Source: Ruthenibacterium sp.
GTDB lineage: Bacteria; Bacillota; Clostridia; Oscillospirales; Ruminococcaceae
Assembly: GCA_020025255.1 (NCBI GenBank)
Contig: JAHHSK010000032.1
Span: 1 to 22,251 of the forward strand
Length of the DNA: 22,251 nt
Direction of reading: 5' to 3'
This document shows positions 14,588-22,251 of this stretch, piece by piece. Both the position numbers and the translations under genes were made by a program. The notes beneath the pieces were generated by a model. The model did not search any database. It worked only from the letters and a program-made list of their open reading frames with translations, and was not told the DNA's origin. Position 1 is the stretch's first letter. Each line of letters opens with the position of its first letter.

Positions 14588-16039
14588 ATGACGAATATCA
14601 ATTCTGAACGCAATCTCACCCTGCTTATGGATTTTTATGAGCTGACCATGGCAGCAGGCTATTTTGAAGAAGGCTATACCGAAAAAACCGCCGTTTTCGA
14701 CATGTTCTTTCGCAAAGTTCCCGACAACGGCGGCTTTGCCATTGCTGCGGGGCTGGAACAGTTCTGCGAGGTGATCGACAATCTGCACTTTTCCGAAGGC
14801 GATATCGAATATCTTCGCAGCAAAGGCTGTTTTTCCGAACGGTTCCTTGAATACCTGCGCACATTTGAATTCCATTGCAGCATTTGGGCCGTGCGGGAAG
14901 GAACGCCGATCTTTCCGCAGGAACCGATCGTCATCGTGCAGGGGCCTGCGATCGAAGCCCAGCTGATCGAAACGCTGCTGCTCGTCACCTTCAACCATCA
15001 AAGCCTGATCGCGACCAAAACCAACCGCATCGTGCGCGCTGCGCAGGGACGCCCGGTTATGGAATTCGGCTCGCGCCGCGCCCAGGGCTATGATGCCGCT
15101 GTGCTGGGTGCGCGCGCCGCTTATATCGCCGGGGTTTCCGGCACGGCGTGTGTTATGGCAGACCGGCTGTACGGGATCCCTGCACTGGGCACCATGGCAC
15201 ACAGCTGGGTGCAGATGTTCCCCAGTGAATACGATGCCTTCCGCCACTACGCCCAGCTGTATCCGGATAACTGCACCCTGCTTGTGGACACTTACAGCGT
15301 GCTGAAAAGCGGGATCCCGAATGCGATCCGCGTATTTGACGAAGTGCTCAAGCCCATGGGCATCCGCCCCAAGGGCGTGCGCATTGATTCCGGCGATATC
15401 GCCTATCTTTCCAAAAAGGCGCGCCGCATGCTGGATGCCGCCGGATATCCCGACTGCGGCGTGTGCGCTTCCAATTCTTTGGATGAATATTTGGTGCGCG
15501 ATCTTTTGCAGCAGGGTGCCCAGATCAACAGCTTCGGCATTGGGGAAAACATGATCACCAGCAAAAGCGACCCGGTGTTCGGCGGCGTGTACAAGCTGGC
15601 TGCCGTGTATGAAAACGGCAAATACACCCCGAAGATCAAAGTGAGCGAAACCGCTGAAAAAACCACGATCCCGCACTTGAAAAACCTGTACCGCATTTAT
15701 GATAACGAAACCGGCAAAGCCATGGCCGATTACATCACCATGGCGGATGAAACGGTGGATGTGCGCGAAGGGATCACACTGTTCGATCCGGCTGAAACCT
15801 GGAAAAAGCGCACGTTCACCAATGTGCACGCCCAGCAGCTCAACCAGCCGATCTATGTGAACGGCAAGCGCGTATATGAAACGCCCTCGCTGGATGAGAT
15901 CCGCGCATTCTGCCGCGAACAGATCGATACGCTGTGGGATGAAGTAACGCGCTTTGAAAATCCGCACCGCTACTATGTCGATCTTTCCCAGAAGCTGTGG
16001 GATGAACGCCAGAGCCTTTTGAACAATATCCCGCGCTGA
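14588..16039 (+). CDS. pncB: Nicotinate phosphoribosyltransferase
   Basis: A 483-residue enzyme of NAD salvage that joins nicotinate to PRPP with ATP, giving nicotinate mononucleotide. The fold is recognised by T-D/M-D-F-Y-E-L-T-M near 13-21, F-R-K-V-P (41-45), E-F-G-S-R-R (159-164), G-T-M-A-H-S-W at 201-207 with the autophosphorylated His205, and the R-I-D-S-G-D segment near 270. The length suits the bacterial form with a C-terminal extension. The gene starts 73 bases after dacF; its ribosome binding site is weak, which makes the start slightly uncertain. Its stop lies just before an ABC exporter gene on the same strand. No nicotinamidase is present in the window. Confidence 0.95.
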   Translation: MTNINSERNLTLLMDFYELTMAAGYFEEGYTEKTAVFDMFFRKVPDNGGFAIAAGLEQFCEVIDNLHFSEGDIEYLRSKGCFSERFLEYLRTFEFHCSIWAVREGTPIFPQEPIVIVQGPAIEAQLIETLLLVTFNHQSLIATKTNRIVRAAQGRPVMEFGSRRAQGYDAAVLGARAAYIAGVSGTACVMADRLYGIPALGTMAHSWVQMFPSEYDAFRHYAQLYPDNCTLLVDTYSVLKSGIPNAIRVFDEVLKPMGIRPKGVRIDSGDIAYLSKKARRMLDAAGYPDCGVCASNSLDEYLVRDLLQQGAQINSFGIGENMITSKSDPVFGGVYKLAAVYENGKYTPKIKVSETAEKTTIPHLKNLYRIYDNETGKAMADYITMADETVDVREGITLFDPAETWKKRTFTNVHAQQLNQPIYVNGKRVYETPSLDEIRAFCREQIDTLWDEVTRFENPHRYYVDLSQKLWDERQSLLNNIPR

Positions 16040-16077
16040 TGCGCATTTTACACAAAATAAGATTTTTAGGAAACATT

Positions 16078-17859
16078 ATGAAAAAAAACAACACCTCCGG
16101 TATGACAACCCCGATGCTGCTGCGTCGGTTCCGCCCGTATCTTGCACGCTATAAGGGCGTGCTTGCGTTTGATCTTTTCTGCGCCTCGCTTACAACCGTA
16201 TGTGAACTGGTGCTTCCGCTCATCATGCGTTCCCTGACGAATATGGCTCTTTACGATCTGGCCGGGCTGACCGTCCAGTATATCCTGCACACGGGCGCGG
16301 TGTATTTTATCCTGCGCATTATCGATGCCGTTGCAAGCTATTTTATGGCCAACATCGGCCACGTCATGGGCGCGCGCATTGAAACGGATATGCGCCGCGA
16401 TGCGTTCGATCATCTGCAAAAGCTTTCCGACCGCTATTTTGCCAATACGAAAGTCGGGCAGATCATGGGGCGCATCACAAACGATCTGTTCGATGTGACC
16501 GAATTTGCCCACCACTGCCCCGAAGAATTCTTCATTGCGGGGCTGAAGGCACTTGTATCCTTTATCATCCTTTCCGGCATGAATCTGCCGCTGACCCTGA
16601 TCGTGTTTTCGGTGGTTCCCGTCATGATCCTGTGCTGCACCCGGTTCAATTTCATGGTTCGTGCCAATTTCCGCCGTCAGCGCAGCCACATCGGTGAGCT
16701 GAATGCCCGCATCGAGGATACCCTGCTGGGCGAACGCGTGGTGAAGGCGTTCTGCGGGGAGGATGCCGAACGCGAAAAATTCGAGCGCGACAACGCGGAA
16801 TTCCTCAACATCAAAAAAGATACTTATTTCTGGATGGGTCTTTTTACTACCACGACCCGTCTGTTCGATGGCCTGATGTATCTGGTCGTCATCGTGGCGG
16901 GCGGGCTGTTCCTTGTGCATGGAAAGATTGCCCCCGGCGATTTCGTTGCGTATGTGCTTTATGTCACTGCGCTTTTGACGGCCGTGCGCCGTATTATCGA
17001 ATTTTCCGAACAGTTCCAGCGCGGGATGACCGGCATCGAACGCTTTTGCGAAATCATGGATGCCGATATCGAAATCTTTGACGCCGAACATGCCGCTGCG
17101 CTTGACAGCGTACAGGGGCGCATCACGTTTGAGGATGTCAGCTTTGAATATCCCGATGACCACAACAAGGTTTTGGCACATCTGAACCTGGATGTGCGCC
17201 CGGGCGAAAAGCTGGCACTGGTCGGGCCTTCCGGCGGCGGCAAAACAACCTTGTGCAGCCTGATTCCCCGCTTTTACGATGCAACCGAAGGCCATGTGCG
17301 CATCGATGGGCATGATGTGCGGGATATCACGCTGCGCTCGCTGCGCCGTGCGGTCGGCATCGTGCAGCAGGATGTGTATCTGTTTTCCGGCACCGTTTAC
17401 GAAAACATTGCCTACGGGCGGCCGGATGCCACCCGCGAAGAGGTGCAGCACGCGGCGCAAATGGCCGGCGCGCATGAATTTATCAGCGCACTGCAAAACG
17501 GCTATGATACCTATGTCGGGGAACGCGGGGTCAAGCTTTCCGGCGGACAGAAGCAGCGCATTTCCATTGCCCGCGTATTTTTGAAAAACCCGCCGATCCT
17601 GATATTGGATGAAGCCACCAGTGCCCTTGATAACGAAAGCGAACGCATTGTCGGCCAAAGCCTTGCGCGCCTTGCCGCGGGGCGCACCACCGTGACGATC
17701 GCCCACCGCCTTACCACGATCCAGAATGCCGACCGCATCCTTGTGCTGGGTGAAAACGGCATCGAAGAGGAAGGCTCGCATTCCGAGCTGCTGGCACGCA
17801 AAGGCGCATACTATGACCTTTGGTCCACGGCCGCCAATCTGGATCAGCCGCTTTTATAA
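16078..17859 (+). CDS. ABC exporter half-transporter (permease plus ATPase)
   Basis: A 593-residue fused transporter. Residues 1-320 form an exporter-type membrane domain with about six helices, and 345-590 an ATPase with Walker A GPSGGGKTT (383-391), signature LSGGQ (487-491), Walker B ILILDE (507-512) and His543. It should work as a homodimer, since no second half-transporter gene is next to it. Relatives are MsbA/LmrA/BmrA-like lipid or drug exporters; the cargo cannot be told from sequence. An in-frame ATG at 16039 overlaps the pncB stop but lacks a binding site; ATG at 16078 follows TAGGAAA and is preferred. A glycosyltransferase gene follows after 50 bases, so an envelope role is possible. 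Confidence 0.92.
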   Translation: MKKNNTSGMTTPMLLRRFRPYLARYKGVLAFDLFCASLTTVCELVLPLIMRSLTNMALYDLAGLTVQYILHTGAVYFILRIIDAVASYFMANIGHVMGARIETDMRRDAFDHLQKLSDRYFANTKVGQIMGRITNDLFDVTEFAHHCPEEFFIAGLKALVSFIILSGMNLPLTLIVFSVVPVMILCCTRFNFMVRANFRRQRSHIGELNARIEDTLLGERVVKAFCGEDAEREKFERDNAEFLNIKKDTYFWMGLFTTTTRLFDGLMYLVVIVAGGLFLVHGKIAPGDFVAYVLYVTALLTAVRRIIEFSEQFQRGMTGIERFCEIMDADIEIFDAEHAAALDSVQGRITFEDVSFEYPDDHNKVLAHLNLDVRPGEKLALVGPSGGGKTTLCSLIPRFYDATEGHVRIDGHDVRDITLRSLRRAVGIVQQDVYLFSGTVYENIAYGRPDATREEVQHAAQMAGAHEFISALQNGYDTYVGERGVKLSGGQKQRISIARVFLKNPPILILDEATSALDNESERIVGQSLARLAAGRTTVTIAHRLTTIQNADRILVLGENGIEEEGSHSELLARKGAYYDLWSTAANLDQPLL

Positions 17860-17909
17860 ATTACTGTTTTTTGAACGCTTACCGCTGATAGAAAAGGAGG
17901 AATCATCCG

Positions 17910-18713
17910 TTGGAACAGCCGCTCGTATCCATTGTTGTACCCGTGTACAATGCCGCACCGGGGCTTGCGCGGTGCATTGAAAGCATACGCAAGCAGACCT
18001 ATCATCATATCGAAATCTTTCTTGTCAATGACGGCAGCACGGATGCTTCCAGCCCGATCTGCCACATGTATGAACGGATCGATCCGCGCGTACATGTGAT
18101 CGATCGCCCCAATGCCGGGGTTTCTGCCGCACGGAACATCGGGATCAGCGCGGCGAAGGGCAAGTATCTGCAATTTGTAGACAGCGACGATTATCTTGCC
18201 CCCAGCGCCACCGCCAGCCTGATCGAATGTTCCGAGCACGCGGGGGCCGATCTTGTCATAGCCCATTATTACCGGGTAGACGGCAGCGATATCACCCAGC
18301 ACGGGTTCCTGCGCCGCCGCGACGTTATGGATCAGCGTGAATTTGCACGCGAACTGATGTGTGAACCGGCCAGTTTTTATTACGGCGTGCTGTGGAACAA
18401 GCTGTATCGCACCGCACTGATCCGGGATAACGGGATCTTGTGCCGCGAAGAGCTGAGCTGGAGTGAGGATTTCCTGTTCAATCTGGAATACATCCGCTAT
18501 GCACACCGCTTTTGTGCGATCGACACCCCGATCTATTATTATGTCCGCAACGAAAAAAGCATCACACAGACACAGATCGACCTGAAAGGTGTCATCAAAA
18601 CGAAATCCACCCTTTTTGCTTATTATAAGCATTTGTACGAATCCCTGGGCTTGTATGAAAAATTCAAACCGCAGATCTGCAAATATCTCGTTGCATCCGC
18701 AGAACACGATTGA
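17910..18713 (+). CDS. Family 2 glycosyltransferase
   Basis: A 267-residue GT-A protein: V-S-I-V-V-P-V-Y-N (6-14), N-D-G-S (40-43) and D-S-D-D (91-94) for nucleotide-sugar and metal binding, then W-x-E-D-F-L-F-N near 190 as in GT2 enzymes that build capsule, teichoic or lipid-linked glycans. There is no transmembrane helix, so it is a soluble or peripheral enzyme. It starts at TTG (17910), supported by a strong AAAGGAGG nine bases upstream and by the conserved fold beginning at once. Sugar donor and acceptor are unknown. It lies between an ABC exporter and a nitroreductase in one direction. Confidence 0.88.
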   Translation: MEQPLVSIVVPVYNAAPGLARCIESIRKQTYHHIEIFLVNDGSTDASSPICHMYERIDPRVHVIDRPNAGVSAARNIGISAAKGKYLQFVDSDDYLAPSATASLIECSEHAGADLVIAHYYRVDGSDITQHGFLRRRDVMDQREFARELMCEPASFYYGVLWNKLYRTALIRDNGILCREELSWSEDFLFNLEYIRYAHRFCAIDTPIYYYVRNEKSITQTQIDLKGVIKTKSTLFAYYKHLYESLGLYEKFKPQICKYLVASAEHD

Positions 18714-18733
18714 TTTTGATTCGGAGGTTTTTT

Positions 18734-19249
18734 ATGGATTACAAAAATCTGATCCTTGCCCGCCAAAGCTGCCGCGCGTATGATGCCGCGCGCACGGTTT
18801 CCCGTGATGTCCTGGCCGAAATCCTGGATGCTGCGCGTCTTGCGCCCAGTGCCTGCAATCGGCAGCCCTATCATTATTTTGCCGTAACCGGCGAAGCCGC
18901 GCACCGCCTTGCGCCCGCATTGCAGGGCGAAGGGATGAACCCATTCGCCAGCGATTGCCCCGCCTTTGTTGTTGTGACGGATGATGTCCCCGCCAGCGAA
19001 CCGCGCACTTCGGAGCATTACGCTTCGGTCGATATCGGGCTTGCCGTCTCGCAGCTTGTATGCCGCGCGCAGGAGCTGGGTGTTTCCTCGTGCATCATCG
19101 GCTGGTTCGAGGAAGCGGCCGTGCAGTCGATTGTGAACACATCGGCGCATGTGCGCCTTGTGGTTGCCTTGGGCTATGCTGCCCCCGGCGATGCGCTGCG
19201 TGCCAAAAAACGCAAAACAGCGCAGGAACTGATCAGCTGGGTGGAATAA
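18734..19249 (+). CDS. Small nitroreductase-family flavoprotein
   Basis: A 171-residue member of the FMN-dependent nitroreductase superfamily. R-Q-S-C-R-A-Y (10-16) and A-P-S-A-C-N-R-Q-P-Y (about 37-46) are the phosphate- and FMN-binding segments; G-x-x-S-C-I-I-G-W lies in the middle and L-G-Y-A-A-P near the end. Such enzymes use NAD(P)H to reduce nitro groups, quinones or similar; the physiological substrate is not predictable. The frame extends upstream to 18710, but ATG at 18734 with CGGAGG six bases before it is chosen. It begins 20 bases after the glycosyltransferase stop and is followed by a strong terminator, so it is last in its unit. Confidence 0.88.
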   Translation: MDYKNLILARQSCRAYDAARTVSRDVLAEILDAARLAPSACNRQPYHYFAVTGEAAHRLAPALQGEGMNPFASDCPAFVVVTDDVPASEPRTSEHYASVDIGLAVSQLVCRAQELGVSSCIIGWFEEAAVQSIVNTSAHVRLVVALGYAAPGDALRAKKRKTAQELISWVE

Positions 19250-19303
19250 GCATTCCTTTGCAGCATGCCGCCTTTTGCCGTATGCTTTCTGTACCGCAAA
19301 GAC

Positions 19304-19344
19304 AAAGACCGCACCGGAAATTCCGGTGCGGTCTTTATTTTTTC
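19304..19344 (+). terminator. Terminator after the nitroreductase gene, probably bidirectional
   Basis: A 14-bp perfect stem (19304-19317 with 19323-19336) and 5-base loop are followed by ATTTTTT on the plus strand. It lies between the convergent nitroreductase and brnQ genes and may also stop brnQ transcripts, though the minus-strand T-run is weaker. Confidence 0.85.
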
Positions 19345-19381
19345 CTTGATTTCACGCCGCGCTTGTGCGGCACGGATCGGT

Positions 19382-20698
19382 TCAGCCTTCGCTGCCCGCC
19401 TTTTCGGCAAAGCATACTTTTTCCAGCACCAGGCTCAAAAGTGCTGTCACCAGTGCCACCGGCACCCAGCCCATGCCGTAGGTGTACAGCGGCAGCCACG
19501 GGCAGAAGAAGCTTTCGGGCGCAACCAGCTGATCCACTGCATAGATCACGCTGACAACCGCAACCACTCCGATCGTGCACGGATAGACCAAACGGCTGCC
19601 TTTGAGCTTTTTATCCAGCAGACCCAGCACGATCAGCACGATCGAAACCGGGTAGATCGCATTCAAAACCGGAACGGAAATGCTCAGGATGACATTCAGC
19701 CCCTGATTGCAGACCGCAAACGAAAATCCGGTGATCATCAGCACCCAGCCGCGGTAGGAAACGCGCTTTGTCAAGCCGGAAAAATACTGCGAAATCGAAG
19801 TGATCAGCCCGACACATGTGGTAAGGCAGGCCAGAGTAAAGATTGCCGCCAGCAGCAGTGCCCCTGCTTCACCGAACAGCTGCTGCACGATGCAGCGCAA
19901 TGTCCACGCGCCGTTATCCTTCAGCTCATACACAGCCGAGCTTTTCATACCCATAAAGGAAAGCATCACATAAATGACGGAAAGGATGCTGCCCGCCGCG
20001 ATCCCCGCTTTGACTGTATAGCTCATCACGCTTTTCTTTTCCTTCACCTGCATACTGCGCAGGGTTGTCGCGATCACCAGCCCGAAATTCAGTGCGGCAA
20101 TGGTATCCATAGTATTGTAGCCTTCCAAAAAGCCCTTCACAAAGGCACCTTCCTGATACATACCGGTCGGCTGGGCAATGCCGCTGGTTCCGTTTGCCAC
20201 AAAGCATACAAACAGCAGGACAAGCAGTGTCAGAAGGCTCGGCGTCAGAAAACGCCCGATGCGGTCAACCAGCTTATTGGGCGTCAGGGCAAGCCAGCCC
20301 GCAATCAAAAAGAACACCAGCGAATAGGCCAGCATGTACAGGCGGAACGAAGACCCTTGCGGCAGATACGGCGAAATCGCCATTTCAAACGGAACGGATG
20401 CCGCACGCGGGATGCCAAGCCCCGGGCCTATCGATAGATAGATCAGAACCGTGAACACCATGGCAAAACGCGCATCCACCTTGCTTGCCAGCTTATCCAG
20501 GCCGTCAAACTCCGCTACGGCAATTACGCCCAGCACCGGCAGCACCACGGCTGTGATCAAAAAGCCCAGCATGGCAACCGGCGTTGCACTGCCGGCGCTT
20601 TGCCCCAAAAACGGCGGGAAAATCAGATTTCCTGCACCGAAGAACAGCGAAAACAGCATAAAACTCACGAGCACCATTTGTTTTTTTCCCAATTTCAT
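19382..20698 (-). CDS. brnQ: Branched-chain amino acid transporter BrnQ
   Basis: A 438-residue membrane protein of the LIVCS family (about 12 helices) that imports Leu, Ile and Val with a cation. The N-terminal F-F-G-A-G-N-L-I-F-P-P signature (about 19-29), the G-P-G-L-G-I-P-R-A segment near 90 and the N-T-M-D-T-I-A-A-L-N-F-G motif near 190-205 are diagnostic. Two adjacent ATGs (20701 and 20698) are possible; the second is seven bases from GGGAGG and is preferred. The frame open up to 20863 is spurious because it lies in a T-box leader. That leader shows that expression rises when isoleucyl-tRNA is uncharged. Confidence 0.95.
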   Translation of the reverse strand: MKLGKKQMVLVSFMLFSLFFGAGNLIFPPFLGQSAGSATPVAMLGFLITAVVLPVLGVIAVAEFDGLDKLASKVDARFAMVFTVLIYLSIGPGLGIPRAASVPFEMAISPYLPQGSSFRLYMLAYSLVFFLIAGWLALTPNKLVDRIGRFLTPSLLTLLVLLFVCFVANGTSGIAQPTGMYQEGAFVKGFLEGYNTMDTIAALNFGLVIATTLRSMQVKEKKSVMSYTVKAGIAAGSILSVIYVMLSFMGMKSSAVYELKDNGAWTLRCIVQQLFGEAGALLLAAIFTLACLTTCVGLITSISQYFSGLTKRVSYRGWVLMITGFSFAVCNQGLNVILSISVPVLNAIYPVSIVLIVLGLLDKKLKGSRLVYPCTIGVVAVVSVIYAVDQLVAPESFFCPWLPLYTYGMGWVPVALVTALLSLVLEKVCFAEKAGSEG

Positions 20699-20751
20699 CA
20701 TTATACCTCCCGTATTGCTGCGCGTATGATCGTTCGGCGCATTGATGCCGC

Positions 20752-21023
20752 AAAATAAAAAAGAACCGTCCTTGCAAAAGGACGATTCTTGTAAACCGCG
20801 GTACCACCTTAATTCCGGATCGGGATTGATCCGGCACTTTCTGCATCGATCAATGCAGCTCACCGATAACGTGGCTTGACTCCGGCGCGCTTACTTATTT
20901 GTTCAGCTTGCTTCTCGGGGATGATTTCACGTTTTGGCTGCCCTGACAGCTTGCACCACCCGCTGTCTCTCTGAAAAGGCTGACCAGACGCTACTTGTTC
21001 CCGTCTGAGGAATTTCGTATATT
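20752..21023 (-). promoter_or_regulatory. T-box riboswitch, isoleucine (AUC) specifier, controlling brnQ
   Basis: On the minus strand the leader shows the AAGTAG element near 20996-20991, an apical hairpin GACAGC/GCTGTC (20967-20962 with 20950-20945), and a specifier region GAA-ATC-ATCCCCGAG with AUC at 20925-20923. The T-box core AGGTGGTACCGCGG lies at 20809-20796. The terminator follows: AAGAATCGTCC (20790-20780) pairs with GGACGGTTCTT (20771-20761) before TTTTATTTT. The UGGU bulge matches the A discriminator plus CCA of tRNA-Ile. Uncharged tRNA should stabilise the antiterminator and allow brnQ transcription. Confidence 0.93.
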
Positions 21024-21029
21024 GTTTGC

Positions 21030-21058
21030 ATTATAGCACTGTGTTTTTCAAAAATCAA
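21030..21058 (-). promoter_or_regulatory. Sigma-A promoter of the T-box/brnQ transcript
   Basis: TTGATT (21058-21053), exact 17-base spacer, perfect TATAAT (21035-21030). Predicted start is near 21023, giving a leader of about 325 bases that contains the T-box. Confidence 0.8.
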
Positions 21059-21091
21059 GAGTTTTTTTGCTTTTTTTCCGCTTTGCCGCGC

Positions 21092-21120
21092 TTGAAAAGT
21101 ATACCGCTGCGGTGTATAAT
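21092..21120 (+). promoter_or_regulatory. Sigma-A promoter of the small membrane protein gene
   Basis: TTGAAA (21092-21097), 17-base spacer and perfect TATAAT (21115-21120). It is back to back with the brnQ promoter; the two -35 boxes are separated by a T-rich stretch (21059-21091). Confidence 0.8.
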
Positions 21121-21169
21121 GAAAATGTTCGTTTTTGGGACATTATTTTTGTCACAGCTGGAGGTTTTT

Positions 21170-21490
21170 ATGAGTATTCTTCCGAAATTCGGTGCGCTTG
21201 CTGCCGTTGCCGCCGCTGCCGGCATCGCGATTGCCGCCGTAAAATTTTTCAACCGTCAAAAAGATGACCTGGAAGGCATTGTATATACCACACAAGCCGG
21301 CGAGTTCCCGGATGAGGATACCCCGCACACAAGCGCGGATTGTGCACCGGAAACGGCTTCCCGCCCGTTCTGCCCGGAAGCCTCGCTGCCTTCCAGCCCC
21401 AACCAAAACCCGGTCGATGCCGCCCCGGTCACGCATGAAACCGACCCCAAAAAAATTGCAGACCCTGCCGATTTTCAGGACTGGGAGTAA
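21170..21490 (+). CDS. Small single-helix membrane protein of unknown function
   Basis: I do not recognise this 106-residue protein. A single Ala/Ile/Val-rich helix spans about 6-25, followed by a short basic stretch (F-N-R-Q-K). A polar, Pro/Asp/Glu/Ser-rich, low-complexity tail with no folded-domain pattern runs to the end. The stop-free frame begins at 21026, but ATG at 21170 has GGAGG five bases upstream and lies 50 bases after a strong promoter, so it is chosen. The good promoter and binding site make it a real gene. It is followed after 75 bases by the CobW-like gene on the same strand; a functional link is not evident. Confidence 0.65.
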   Translation: MSILPKFGALAAVAAAAGIAIAAVKFFNRQKDDLEGIVYTTQAGEFPDEDTPHTSADCAPETASRPFCPEASLPSSPNQNPVDAAPVTHETDPKKIADPADFQDWE

Positions 21491-21520
21491 TCTTCCGCAC
21501 GCTTGTTTCGGCTTATTTGT

Positions 21521-21551
21521 GCCGCTGTTTTCCATGCGGCGTTTATCTTTT
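21521..21551 (+). terminator. Weak hairpin between small membrane protein and CobW-like gene
   Basis: GCCGC (21521-21525) and GCGGC (21536-21540), extendable by TG/CA with a bulge, followed by GTTTATCTTTT. It could end or attenuate the upstream transcript. Confidence 0.35.
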
Positions 21552-21565
21552 AAAGGAGAGTTCCT

Positions 21566-22251
21566 ATGACGAAAATCACCATTTTTTCCGGCTTTCTGGG
21601 CGCCGGCAAAACCACATTGATCAAAAAACTGATTTCCGAAGCATACCGCGGCGAAAAGCTGGTGCTGATCGAAAACGAATTCGGGCAGATCGGCATTGAC
21701 GGCGGATTTATGAAGGATGCGGGGATCGAAGTGACGGAAATGAATTCCGGCTGCATCTGCTGTTCCCTGGTGGGCGATTTCGGTCAGGCCATGCGCCGCG
21801 TACTGGAAGAATATCATCCGGACCGCATCTTGATCGAGCCGTCCGGCGTCGGCAAGCTTTCGGATGTCATCGGTGCCGTGCGGAATCTGGATGCGGATGT
21901 CGAGCTTTCCGGCTTTGTCACGGTTGCGGATGCATCCAAGTGCAGCATCTACGCACGCAACTTCGGTGAATTTTACAATAATCAAATCGAAAATGCCAGC
22001 GCCGTCATCCTGAGCCGCACTCAGGGCATGGCACCCGAAAAACTGGATGCCGCCGTTGCGCTGCTTCGCAGCATCAACGCATCTGCGCCGATCGTCACCA
22101 CCCCGTGGGAGGAGCTTTCCGGCGAACAGCTGCGCAGTGTGACAGAACAGACGGAAAGCCTTGCCACGGCTCTGGAGGCCTTAAAAGAGGAGCAGGCTCA
22201 TGCCCACCACGACCATGAGGATAACTGCGGCTGCGGGCATCATCATGAGCA
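21566..22251 (+). CDS. CobW/COG0523-family GTP-binding metal chaperone; 3' end outside window
   Basis: 228 residues are visible from ATG at 21566 (AAAGGAG upstream). Walker A is G-F-L-G-A-G-K-T-T (9-17), N-E-F-G lies at 37-40, the metal motif C-I-C-C at 63-66, and E-P-S-G-V-G at 91-96. A His/Cys-rich run starts at about 211 and continues at the window edge. COG0523 proteins use GTP hydrolysis to deliver zinc, cobalt or iron to client enzymes. The usual guanine-specificity motif N-K-x-D is replaced by S-R-T-Q (150-153), which I believe occurs in a clostridial subgroup. Metal and client are unknown. There is no cobalamin gene nearby and no Zur site was recognised. Confidence 0.9.
   Translation, partial: MTKITIFSGFLGAGKTTLIKKLISEAYRGEKLVLIENEFGQIGIDGGFMKDAGIEVTEMNSGCICCSLVGDFGQAMRRVLEEYHPDRILIEPSGVGKLSDVIGAVRNLDADVELSGFVTVADASKCSIYARNFGEFYNNQIENASAVILSRTQGMAPEKLDAAVALLRSINASAPIVTTPWEELSGEQLRSVTEQTESLATALEALKEEQAHAHHDHEDNCGCGHHHE

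Noticed and set aside
12985..15967. Two long antisense frames (12985-14418 and 14582-15967) opposite dacF and pncB
   Set aside because: Both genes on the plus strand have complete catalytic motifs; the antisense frames show none.
16066..17781. 571-codon antisense frame opposite the ABC exporter
   Set aside because: Shadow of a confidently identified gene; His/Arg/Gln-rich composition typical of reverse-strand translation.
20699..20863. N-terminal extension of BrnQ
   Set aside because: It would translate through the T-box core and terminator; the good ribosome binding site is at 20706-20711.
1..22251. tRNA, rRNA, CRISPR arrays, insertion sequences, toxin-antitoxin or phage genes
   Set aside because: Read for on both strands; no cloverleaf, direct-repeat array, transposase or integrase pattern was found.

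Overview
The window looks like chromosomal DNA of a fairly GC-rich low-branching Firmicute, most likely a gut-type Clostridia (Oscillospirales-like; this placement is an inference). The reasons are GGAGG-type ribosome binding sites almost everywhere, a T-box leader, a type III pantothenate kinase, a DacF-type carboxypeptidase, a DUF4830 protein and an ftsE-ftsX-M23-S41 gene order. No rRNA, tRNA, CRISPR array, insertion sequence or phage gene was seen. It reads as a patchwork of short housekeeping and transport operons, most ended by clear hairpin terminators.

Region by region. Positions 1-4156 (minus strand) hold a cell-division/peptidoglycan-remodelling operon: ftsE, ftsX, a coiled-coil LytM/M23 murein hydrolase, and an S41-type protein that runs off the left edge. 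The S41 protein has lost both catalytic residues (Ser to His, Lys to Arg), so it looks like a pseudoprotease; this is the most interesting item in the window. Upstream come a CdaR/PucR-type regulator (4246-5331), an RsuA-type pseudouridine synthase (5563-6297) and a membrane-anchored DUF4830 protein (6402-7016), all on the minus strand. coaX (7175-7954) is transcribed divergently from the DUF4830 gene.

Positions 8154-10774 (minus) encode a three-gene ABC importer of the nitrate/sulfonate/thiamine-precursor (NMT1-like) type. Positions 10979-12825 (minus) hold a YoaB-like Rid protein followed by glycerol kinase. On the plus strand, 13009-19249 carries dacF (with an unusual basic C-terminal tail), nicotinate phosphoribosyltransferase, an ABC exporter half-transporter, a family 2 glycosyltransferase and a small nitroreductase. 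These last four are closely spaced and may be co-transcribed.

brnQ (19382-20698, minus) is preceded by a complete T-box riboswitch with an isoleucine (AUC) specifier and its own promoter. Back to back with that promoter is a promoter for a small unrecognised membrane protein (21170-21490), followed by a CobW/COG0523 metal-chaperone GTPase that runs off the right edge. The unifying themes are envelope maintenance (FtsEX module, DacF, exporter, glycosyltransferase) and cofactor/nutrient supply (CoaX, nicotinate salvage, ABC importer, BrnQ, GlpK, CobW).
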